DNA of 5,641 bases from Thermotogae bacterium (lineage in GTDB: Bacteria; Thermotogota; Thermotogae; UBA12178), in NCBI GenBank assembly GCA_003641795.1, contig QNAP01000119.1:1-5641 (forward strand), read 5' to 3'. Shown here in pieces: positions 1 through 5,537 of the stretch. Both the position numbers and the translations under genes were made by a program. Each line of letters starts with the position of its first letter. The stretch's first letter is position 1. Below the pieces are notes generated by a model. That model was not told the origin of the DNA, did no database searches, and saw only the letters and a list, made by a program, of their open reading frames with translations.

Positions 1-62
<62 letters not shown>

Positions 63-147
63 TTCGCTCAACCCTGGCTCTTATACCTTCCCTTCCTTCC
101 ACTGCCTACTTTTCAAAGACCCAATTGAATTCGAACATTCCACAGCG
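63..147 (-). other. 16S rRNA transcribed leader
   Basis: This is the stretch between the predicted start of transcription (about position 146-148) and the mature 16S 5' end. It carries a boxA-like element (108-122) and, in RNA sense, a purine-only run GGAAGGAAGGGAAGG (100 down to 86). The purine run could be the 5' strand of the processing stalk that pairs with sequence beyond the 16S 3' end and is cut by RNase III. The partner strand lies outside the window, so that pairing is inference. There is no open reading frame of note. Confidence 0.7.
108..122 (-). promoter_or_regulatory. boxA-like rRNA antitermination element
   Basis: The minus strand reads GGGTCTTTGAAAAGT, close to the Bacillus-type rRNA leader boxA (core TCTTTGAAAA) and recognisably like E. 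coli TGCTCTTTAACA. In the RNA, boxA is bound by NusB-NusE (S10) and helps RNA polymerase resist Rho termination across rRNA operons. The location, about 45 nt upstream of the mature 16S 5' end and 25-40 nt after the predicted transcription start, is right for this role. I see no clear boxB hairpin beside it. Confidence 0.7.
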
Positions 148-153
148 CTGTTC

Positions 154-182
154 ATGATACCATTCTGAAGACAGACTGTCAA
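154..182 (-). promoter_or_regulatory. rRNA operon promoter (sigma-A type)
   Basis: On the minus strand there is a perfect -35 hexamer TTGACA (182-177), a 17-bp spacer, and a -10 hexamer TATCAT (159-154). The -10 is preceded by TGG, the extended -10 motif. Transcription should begin about 5-8 nt further on, probably at G148 or G146, inside an 8-bp palindrome CAGCGCTG (143-150). The bases between -10 and start (GAACAGCG) are moderately GC-rich, as in growth-rate-controlled rRNA promoters. The region just upstream is only modestly AT-rich, so an UP element is uncertain. The combination of elements and its position before the rRNA leader make this a firm call. Confidence 0.85.
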
Positions 183-218
183 GAGACAGAATCATTACGC
201 ATTGTGACATGTAGTGAT

Positions 219-230
219 TGTAACGTTACA
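219..230. repeat. 12-bp perfect palindrome, possible operator
   Basis: TGTAACGTTACA is a perfect 12-bp inverted repeat without a spacer. It lies about 37 bp upstream of the rRNA -35 box and about 230 bp upstream of ruvC. Dyads of this kind are typical binding sites of dimeric helix-turn-helix regulators, but no regulator is visible in the window and I do not recognise the motif. A half-site copy TGTAAC recurs at 313-318. Confidence 0.4.
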
Positions 231-262
231 TAGTAATGTCTTTGCGGTCTTTATGATATCAA

Positions 263-272
263 ATGTTAACAT
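263..272. repeat. 10-bp perfect palindrome, possible operator
   Basis: ATGTTAACAT is a perfect 10-bp inverted repeat. Its centre is 43 bp from the centre of the TGTAACGTTACA dyad, roughly four helical turns, so both would face the same side of the DNA. Both share the TGT...ACA outer bases. A third short dyad, TGATATCA (254-261), sits directly beside it. AT-rich sequence yields short palindromes by chance, so the functional reading is tentative. Confidence 0.3.
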
Positions 273-443
273 CCCAAGGAGTGCGCCCTTGATGAAAAGA
301 CAAAGGTATATTTGTAACACTTTCTACTGCATCTTTCATGGCGTTTTCCCTTGATCTCTCTCGATTTGATTCTGTCAAGGGGCTCTATCTCACGTTGGAC
401 CGAACCAACGGAACTTAACAACAGCTTAACGTCTACAATGAAT

Positions 444-451
444 AGGGTGAT
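444..451 (+). promoter_or_regulatory. ruvC ribosome binding site
   Basis: AGGGTGAT contains GGTGAT, complementary to the anti-Shine-Dalgarno end of 16S rRNA, and ends 8 nt before the GTG at 460. It supports the GTG start, since no ATG in this frame lies nearby at the conserved N-terminus. Confidence 0.65.
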
Positions 452-459
452 TTTTCTCT

Positions 460-966
460 GTGGAAAAAATACTCGGCATCGACCCGGGATACGGCCGATT
501 GGGGTATGCCATTGTAGAAAGGACAAAAAGCGACCTAACCGCTATCAGGTTCGGAGTCATAGATACGCCAAAACAAAAGGCGTTGCATCTTCGTTTAAAG
601 ATCATCTACGACCACCTGAAACAGATGGCGCATGAATTTTCCCCAACCGTTATGGCCATTGAAAAACTCTACTTCTTCCGTAATGTCACAACGGCAATAG
701 AGGTTGGTGAATCAAGAGGGGTGGCCCTTTTGGTGGCTGCAGAATTCCAAATGGATGTTTACGAATACACCCCTCACCAAGTAAAACAAGCCGTGGTAGG
801 ACAAGGTCGTGCTACGAAGATGCAGGTGCAAGAGATGGTGAAGTTGCTATATCGATTGCGGGAAAAGCCCAAACCAGACGATGCGGCCGACGCATTGGCG
901 GTGGCGTGGTGCCATGGAATGAGCTCACGAGCCCTGGAGGTGTTCAAAAATGAAACTGATCTTTGA
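460..966 (+). CDS. ruvC: crossover junction endodeoxyribonuclease RuvC
   Basis: RuvC is a homodimeric, magnesium-dependent endonuclease that cuts Holliday junctions symmetrically at the end of homologous recombination, working with the RuvAB branch-migration motor. The 168-aa product has normal family length. The four acidic catalytic residues are all visible: D8 in the N-terminal GIDPG motif, E68 in AIEKLYF, and D141 and D144 in the PDDAADALA motif. Conserved segments such as ESRGV (84-88), YTPHQVK (103-109) and GxGRATKxQV (114-123) are also present. The GTG start is chosen because it places the GIDPG strand at the usual distance from the N-terminus and has a Shine-Dalgarno sequence before it. 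The gene overlaps polC by 17 bp, so a dedicated repair enzyme is co-expressed with a replicative polymerase. Nothing appears truncated or unusual. Confidence 0.96.
   Translation: MEKILGIDPGYGRLGYAIVERTKSDLTAIRFGVIDTPKQKALHLRLKIIYDHLKQMAHEFSPTVMAIEKLYFFRNVTTAIEVGESRGVALLVAAEFQMDVYEYTPHQVKQAVVGQGRATKMQVQEMVKLLYRLREKPKPDDAADALAVAWCHGMSSRALEVFKNETDL
936..942 (+). promoter_or_regulatory. polC ribosome binding site inside ruvC
   Basis: GGAGGTG, a strong Shine-Dalgarno sequence, lies within the last codons of ruvC and ends 7 nt before the polC ATG at 950. Together with the 17-bp gene overlap it fixes the polC start and points to translational coupling, since ribosomes ending ruvC would unmask or hand over to this site. 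Confidence 0.85.
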
Positions 967-3900
967 AGATAGTCTCGCGATTACGCAATTGTTAAAGGCG
1001 ATACTTCCAGAATACGAGGAATGGCCACTGGACTTGAGCGTTACAGAACCGGCTCATCTCACAGCGATAGAGTACGATCCATCCGATGGAAAGGTTAAGC
1101 TCCATACGCGAGGACGAATGGACGAGAGCGTCCTTCGACTCCTTTCAAGATATCTGAAGCACGAAGTCGTCGTCGAAGACAGGAGCTCTTTAGTAGAAAA
1201 GGCTTTAAATGCTTGGCCAAGGATCGTTGCGGCTGTAAATGGTTCCATACCTTACTTTACCACCTTAGCCAAACCCAAGGCAGATGGTGATATTCTAAAA
1301 ATTCGCGTACCCACGGATTTTCACAAGAGCCTCTTTCAAAGGAAAGTGCATTATATAAAGAAGGTCATAGAAAACATCGCGGGAGGCAGCGTGGAACTTG
1401 GATTCGAGGTGGACGAGAGCATAACAGCGGAGTTCTCTGCAGACTTACAGACGCACAAAGAGAAGGGAAAATCCAAGAACTCTGAACAATTCAAGACAGC
1501 GATCGAGGTTTCTTCCATAAACGAGGTTGTCCTCGGAAGGAAGATAAAGTCGGTTCCCATTTCGGTATCGCAAGCCCAGTTAGAGCAAGGAGCAAAGGTA
1601 TGTGTAGCTGGAGAGATATTCTTCGTAGATCACCGAATTCTCGGATCTAAGCGTTTCGAAAAACTTGTCTTCTACATAACCGACAAGAGCGACTCACTCA
1701 CATGCGTTTTAAAAGGGAAGCGCGTGAAAGAGATAAATGGTACCCTAAAAGCCGGCATGCATGTCGTTGTGGAAGGACGCGTAACCTACGATGAATACCT
1801 AAAAGAAATGGTGATCGAACCCTCAAAGATAAACGTTTACACTCCCAAGCAACGCACCGATACCGCCCCACTCAAGCGCGTGGAACTCCATGCTCATACC
1901 AAAATGAGTGCCATGGATGGCGTGGTAGATGCGGCACAGCTTGTTGAACGTGTTGCCGAGTGGGGTCATGATGCATTAGCAATAACCGATCACGGTGTGG
2001 TCCAAGCTATTCCCGAATTTTACAAGATCGCAAAAAGATATGGAATAAAACCTATTTTCGGCATGGAAGCATACCTTGTTGATGACATCGAGCCCTTTGT
2101 GAAGGTTGGACAGACTGATGCCGAGCTTTCCGATCTGCTTTTTGTGGCCTTCGATTTCGAAACCACGGGCCTCGACCCACGGAACGACGAAATTGTCGAG
2201 ATCGGTGCGGTAAAGATAAAAGGCGATCAGGTGATCGACGAATTCCATACTCTCGTCAAGCCTAAGCAAAGGATGAGCCGCAAGAGCGCAGAGATAACGG
2301 GGATCTCGCATGAAATGCTGGAAAACGCTCCAAACATAGAGGAAGTTCTACCGAGCTTTTTGGAGTTCATATCCAACAGCGTTTTAGTGGCCCATAACGC
2401 GAAATTCGATTATTCTTTCCTGCGGATGGCTGTCAAGAACGTCCTTGGTAAAAATTGGGAAGTTGCTTACATCGATACCCTCGGGATGGCAAAGGCTCTT
2501 CTAGATATAAAGGGTTACTCCCTTGCTAAAGTTGCCAAAGCCCTCAAAATTAGCGGCTTCAAACATCATCGTGCTTTGGACGACGCACGAGCAGTTGGGC
2601 AGATCTTCACGAAGTTGATCGCAAAGGCTCGAAAGCGTGGGATGAAAAAACTCCGCGATCTGGAACAACTCACAGTGGAGATAGACCACAGAAGGATAAA
2701 ACCGTATCACGCAACGATCATCGCCAGAAATCGTACAGGGCTCAGAAACCTTTACAAGCTGGTGACAGCATCCCACACTCAGTACTATTACAGTAAGCCC
2801 AGGGTTCCCAAGAGCTTCCTGAACGCTCACAGAGAAGGGTTACTCGTTGGAAGCGCTTGTATGTCAGGTGAGCTCCTCGCCAACTATCTTGATGGAGAAA
2901 CCGAAGAAGAACTGACGGAGCGCGCCAAAGAGTATGACTTTATCGAAATCATGCCATTGGATGTCAGTTCTGGTGAAGAAGTGAAAGGTGTTACTCGAGA
3001 AAAATTGGCGGAGGCTTACAAAACTCTCTACAAAATAGGCAAGCGCTTGAACATTCCCGTAGTCATGACCGGTGATGTCCACTTTCTGGATCCGGAAGAT
3101 GTCAAAGTTAGAGCCGCTCTCATGGCAGGTCAAGAAAGGGACGACTTTCTCAATCAACCAGCACTGTACCTTAGGACCACCGATGAGATGATGGAAGCAG
3201 CCATGGAAATCTTTCAGGACGAAAAAGTGGCCAAAGAAGTTGTCGTTACCAATACCCGTACATTGGCTGAAAGGATAGAAGAGATAGAACCTTTAGAAGG
3301 CAAGCTCCATCCCCCCATCGTGGAGGGAGTGGATGAAGAGATCATAAAGATAACCTGGGAAAGAACGAAAGAGCGGTATGGAGACCCCCTACCAGAACTA
3401 ATAGAAAAGCGCATCAAGAGAGAGTTGGAAGCGATCATTGGCCATGGATACGCTGTGCTTTACTACATCGCCATGAAACTGGTAGAAAACTCGCTGTCCA
3501 ACGGTTATGTTGTAGGATCCAGAGGGTCGGTAGGTTCTTCGCTTGTAGCCACAATGCTCGGTATCACCGAGGTAAATCCACTCCCTCCGCACTATGTCTG
3601 CCCAAAATGTACGTACACCGAATTTGTGATCGACGGGAGCGTGGATTGTGGTTACGATTTGCCGGATAAAATCTGTCCACGCTGTGGTGAAAAGTTGGAA
3701 AAGGATGGCCACGACATTCTCTTCGAAACCTTCATGGGATTCGAGGGCGACAAGGTACCAGATATAGACCTGAATTTCTCCGGTGAATTTCAAAGCGCTG
3801 CACACCGGTATATTGAAGAACTCTTTGGGAGCGACCATGTTTTCAGAGCCGGTACAATAAGTACTATCGCCGAGAGAACCGCCTATGGGTTTGTCAAACG

Positions 3901-5176
3901 CTTCGCTTCTCAATTGGACAAAGAAGTGAGACGAGCGGAAATTGAACGGCTTGTCAAAGCTGTAACCGGCGTTAAGAGAACCACGGGTCAACACCCCGGG
4001 GGGCTTATGATCATTCCCAAGGATCGAGACGTTCACGATTTCACGCCAGTACAGTATCCGGCTAACGACACTTCTGCCGGTGTTTTTACCACTCATTTCG
4101 CATACGAGTATATCCACGACGATCTCGTCAAGATCGACGCACTGGGACACGACGATCCCACCATGATCAAAACCCTCAAAGATCTCACAGGTGTAGACCC
4201 CATGACCATACCCATGGACGATGTCAAAACTTTGAAGCTCTTCTCTTCCGTGGAGCCTTTGAAATTGAAGAAGAATCGGTTAAAGCTGAAAGTAGGAACC
4301 CTCGGTATACCAGAATTTGGCACGCAGTTCGTCAGAAGAATGCTTGAGGAAACGCGGCCTCAAACCTTCGCTGATCTTGTGCGTATATCCGGTCTTTCCC
4401 ATGGAACGGATGTTTGGAACAACAACGCTCGTGACTGGATCATTTCAAAAGTGGCTACCTTGCGCGAAGTGATCACTTGTCGTGATGATATCATGAATGA
4501 TCTCATACACAAGGGAATGGATCCAAAAGAAGCCTTTAAGATCATGGAATCGGTGAGAAAGGGGAAAGGGTTGACAACAGAGCAGGAAGAAAAGATGCAC
4601 GCACTGGGAGTTCCCAACTGGTTCGTGGAGTCCTGTAAACGCATAAAATATCTCTTCCCCAAAGCTCACGCCACTGCTTACGTGTCCATGGCATTCCGCA
4701 TTGCTTACTTTAAGGTACACTACCCGTTGGCTTTTTACTGTGCTTATTTTACCGTTAAGGGTGACGAGTTCGATCCAGCTGTGATCCTTCGTGGGCCGGA
4801 AGCAATAGAAGAGGAACTCCGAACACTGAAGGAGCAGAACTCCAAAAACGCCAAAGAGAAGAATCGTGAGGCCATCCTAGAAATTGCGCTGGAGGCTTAT
4901 GATCGTGGCATTGAATTTCTTCCGGTGGATCTGGAAAAGAGCGACGCATCAAGGTTTCTAATAGAAGATGGCAAGCTCCGAATACCTTTCAGCAAGCTTC
5001 CCGGATTGGGAGTAAGAGCGGCAGAATCTATTGTAGCAGCTCGTATGGAGAAACCTTTTGTTTCCTTGGAAGACCTCGCAACCAGAGCAAAGATAAACAG
5101 AGCACAGATCGAGATACTTCAAAAGTTCGGCGTGCTCAAAGAGTTACCCGAAACATCACAAATCACACTCTTTTAG
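950..5176 (+). CDS. polC: DNA polymerase III alpha subunit, PolC type
   Basis: PolC is the C-family replicative polymerase of low-GC Gram-positives and Thermotogales, carrying synthesis and 3'-5' proofreading in one chain. The product is 1408 aa (B. subtilis PolC about 1437). Domains in order: N-terminal region (1-~205); OB fold (~212-298); PHP domain first half (~308-395) with H314, H316, D323, H348 and E373; inserted DnaQ-like DEDDh exonuclease (~398-560) with D402, E404, D487, H540 and D545; PHP second half (~575-715) with H587, C637, D709 and H711. The palm follows, with GSRGS (856-860), a zinc-binding insert (C884, C887, C909, C912), catalytic D938 and D940 in PDIDLNFSGE, and D1063 in KIDALGHDDP. 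The fingers region includes FPKAHATAY (1236-1244), then a helix-hairpin-helix-like segment (~1347-1400). The chain ends in QITLF (1404-1408), a beta-clamp binding motif at the usual PolC terminus. All nuclease and polymerase residues checked are intact. It is co-directional with and overlaps ruvC; its stop overlaps the stop of the convergent gene remnant. Confidence 0.98.
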   Translation: MKLIFEDSLAITQLLKAILPEYEEWPLDLSVTEPAHLTAIEYDPSDGKVKLHTRGRMDESVLRLLSRYLKHEVVVEDRSSLVEKALNAWPRIVAAVNGSIPYFTTLAKPKADGDILKIRVPTDFHKSLFQRKVHYIKKVIENIAGGSVELGFEVDESITAEFSADLQTHKEKGKSKNSEQFKTAIEVSSINEVVLGRKIKSVPISVSQAQLEQGAKVCVAGEIFFVDHRILGSKRFEKLVFYITDKSDSLTCVLKGKRVKEINGTLKAGMHVVVEGRVTYDEYLKEMVIEPSKINVYTPKQRTDTAPLKRVELHAHTKMSAMDGVVDAAQLVERVAEWGHDALAITDHGVVQAIPEFYKIAKRYGIKPIFGMEAYLVDDIEPFVKVGQTDAELSDLLFVAFDFETTGLDPRNDEIVEIGAVKIKGDQVIDEFHTLVKPKQRMSRKSAEITGISHEMLENAPNIEEVLPSFLEFISNSVLVAHNAKFDYSFLRMAVKNVLGKNWEVAYIDTLGMAKALLDIKGYSLAKVAKALKISGFKHHRALDDARAVGQIFTKLIAKARKRGMKKLRDLEQLTVEIDHRRIKPYHATIIARNRTGLRNLYKLVTASHTQYYYSKPRVPKSFLNAHREGLLVGSACMSGELLANYLDGETEEELTERAKEYDFIEIMPLDVSSGEEVKGVTREKLAEAYKTLYKIGKRLNIPVVMTGDVHFLDPEDVKVRAALMAGQERDDFLNQPALYLRTTDEMMEAAMEIFQDEKVAKEVVVTNTRTLAERIEEIEPLEGKLHPPIVEGVDEEIIKITWERTKERYGDPLPELIEKRIKRELEAIIGHGYAVLYYIAMKLVENSLSNGYVVGSRGSVGSSLVATMLGITEVNPLPPHYVCPKCTYTEFVIDGSVDCGYDLPDKICPRCGEKLEKDGHDILFETFMGFEGDKVPDIDLNFSGEFQSAAHRYIEELFGSDHVFRAGTISTIAERTAYGFVKRFASQLDKEVRRAEIERLVKAVTGVKRTTGQHPGGLMIIPKDRDVHDFTPVQYPANDTSAGVFTTHFAYEYIHDDLVKIDALGHDDPTMIKTLKDLTGVDPMTIPMDDVKTLKLFSSVEPLKLKKNRLKLKVGTLGIPEFGTQFVRRMLEETRPQTFADLVRISGLSHGTDVWNNNARDWIISKVATLREVITCRDDIMNDLIHKGMDPKEAFKIMESVRKGKGLTTEQEEKMHALGVPNWFVESCKRIKYLFPKAHATAYVSMAFRIAYFKVHYPLAFYCAYFTVKGDEFDPAVILRGPEAIEEELRTLKEQNSKNAKEKNREAILEIALEAYDRGIEFLPVDLEKSDASRFLIEDGKLRIPFSKLPGLGVRAAESIVAARMEKPFVSLEDLATRAKINRAQIEILQKFGVLKELPETSQITLF

Positions 5177-5443
5177 AAGATCTCCCAGAGCTGTTCTAAT
5201 TCCAGCGCCTTTTTCCAACGTTTCACCTTTTCACAGTCGAGCTTTACCAGTCTCGGAAATCCTTTCGGCTCGAAAGGCTTTGCAACGAAATCGCCTGGTC
5301 ACAACTTTTTTCCTGTTGGATGTTCTGCTCCAGGCTACACAGTGCAAACCTCGCAAGTGCCAAGTTTTGCGTCAACATCGGCGATCTCGTGTTGCCCTTG
5401 TCCCCACACTTCGACCTTATACGACTTCTCGTACTCTCTGCTT
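5173..5443 (-). pseudogene. 3' remnant of unidentified gene, two in-frame stops, cut by IS
   Basis: Read leftward from the IS edge, one frame gives 35 sense codons (including VEVWGQGQHEIADVDAK and CEVC), a TAG (5337-5335), 11 codons (PGAEHPTGKKL), a TGA (5301-5299), then 41 codons ending ALELEQLWEIF and a TAA (5175-5173). All three pieces share one frame, look protein-like with sensible codon use, and finish exactly at a terminal stop that overlaps the polC stop. This fits a real gene C-terminus, convergent with polC, that decayed. Both internal stops could come from C-to-T changes (CAG to TAG, CGA to TGA). The 5' part is absent because IS-like sequence starts at about 5444; it may lie beyond the element's far end. 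I do not recognise the family. CxxC and the GQGxHEIADVD stretch are the main handles for a search. Sequencing error or programmed readthrough are less likely alternatives. Confidence 0.65.
5261..5277. repeat. 17-nt hairpin (7-bp perfect stem) downstream of polC
   Basis: CCTTTCG and CGAAAGG form a perfect 7-bp stem around a 3-nt loop (GCT), 85 bp after the polC stop. The sequence that follows on the plus strand (CTTTGCAAC) is not a good U-tract, so this is at best a weak intrinsic terminator or a stabilising 3' hairpin for the polC transcript. It also lies inside the coding frame of the minus-strand remnant (the KPFEPKG region), so it may have no RNA role. No better terminator is visible between polC and the IS. 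Confidence 0.35.
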
Positions 5444-5470
5444 GATAGTGTACAATAATTGCTGTAAAAA
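5442..5470 (+). promoter_or_regulatory. possible hybrid promoter for the transposase
   Basis: TTGATA (5442-5447) matches the -35 consensus at 5 of 6 bases and is followed after 17 bp by TAAAAA (5465-5470), a 4 of 6 match to the -10. If the IS edge is at 5444, the first two bases of the -35 come from the host DNA, so promoter strength would depend on the insertion site. The weak -10 makes this tentative. Confidence 0.25.
5444..5469 (+). repeat. putative IS left terminal inverted repeat
   Basis: The segment begins GATAGTGTAC, continues AATAATTG and ends CTGTAAAA. This parallels the IS256 terminal repeat as I recall it (GATA..., then TATAATTG, then TGTAAAA), with matching order and near-matching spacing. 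The partner repeat at the right end is not in the window, so the inverted repeat itself cannot be shown here. Confidence 0.45.
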
Positions 5471-5506
5471 CGGGAAAAGGCCCTGTGTCCCTGTAAAATG
5501 GGAAAA
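5462..5506 (+). repeat. imperfect direct repeat in IS end
   Basis: CTGTAAAAACGGGAAAA (5462-5478) recurs as CTGTAAAATGGGAAAA (5491-5506), 29 bp downstream, differing by one indel and one substitution. The first copy begins inside the presumed terminal repeat. Such subterminal repeats could be extra transposase contact sites. TGTGTCCC (5484-5491) can also pair partly with GGG...ACACA (5500-5511), which would fold the transposase leader. Confidence 0.5.
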
Positions 5507-5518
5507 ACACACCACACC

Positions 5519-5527
5519 AAAGGAGGG
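5519..5527 (+). promoter_or_regulatory. transposase ribosome binding site
   Basis: AAAGGAGGG is a near-perfect Shine-Dalgarno sequence ending 10 nt before the ATG at 5538. Its strength is the main evidence that the short open frame running off the right edge is a real gene. Confidence 0.8.
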
Positions 5528-5537
5528 ATACAGGACC

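Larger units (their letters stand above)
183..459. other. divergent intergenic region, no gene seen
   Basis: These 277 bp separate the leftward rRNA promoter from ruvC. All frames are either broken or non-convincing: the short open frames here lack ribosome binding sites and run in the wrong frame into ruvC. What can be seen is a set of short perfect palindromes (219-230, 254-261, 263-272) and a rightward -10-like TACAAT at 434-439 that has no matching -35. A minus-strand TGA-TATCAT (extended -10-like, hexamer 258-253) might mark a second, weaker rRNA promoter, but its -35 is poor. A rightward promoter for ruvC-polC must lie here or read in from elsewhere; I could not identify it with confidence. 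Confidence 0.6.

Noticed and set aside
86..100. GGAAGGAAGGGAAGG on the minus strand as a ribosome binding site
   Set aside because: It lies in the rRNA leader with no open reading frame following; a role in the rRNA processing stem is more likely.
434..439. TACAAT as the -10 of a ruvC-polC promoter
   Set aside because: The hexamer fits 5 of 6, but no -35-like sequence lies 16-18 bp upstream and there is no extended -10, so it is not called as a promoter.
266..526. 86-aa minus-strand open frame across the intergenic region and ruvC start
   Set aside because: It runs antisense into the conserved ruvC N-terminus, shows no recognisable motif and has no clear ribosome binding site.
351..635. 94-aa plus-strand open frame overlapping the start of ruvC
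   Set aside because: It overlaps ruvC in another frame, has no good ribosome binding site and is rich in Arg, Ser and Thr as expected from a shifted frame.
3398..4150. 250-aa open frame antisense to the polC palm
   Set aside because: Long, but it lies wholly opposite the most conserved part of polC; the protein looks like an antisense shadow with no domain or start signal.
5299..5337. TAG and TGA as programmed recoding (pyrrolysine or selenocysteine)
   Set aside because: Two different stops close together, a gene truncated by an IS, and no visible recoding structure make nonsense decay far simpler.
5420..5433. Small hairpin TACGA-CTTC-TCGTA
   Set aside because: A 5-bp stem in a formerly coding stretch is expected by chance and has no U-tract.
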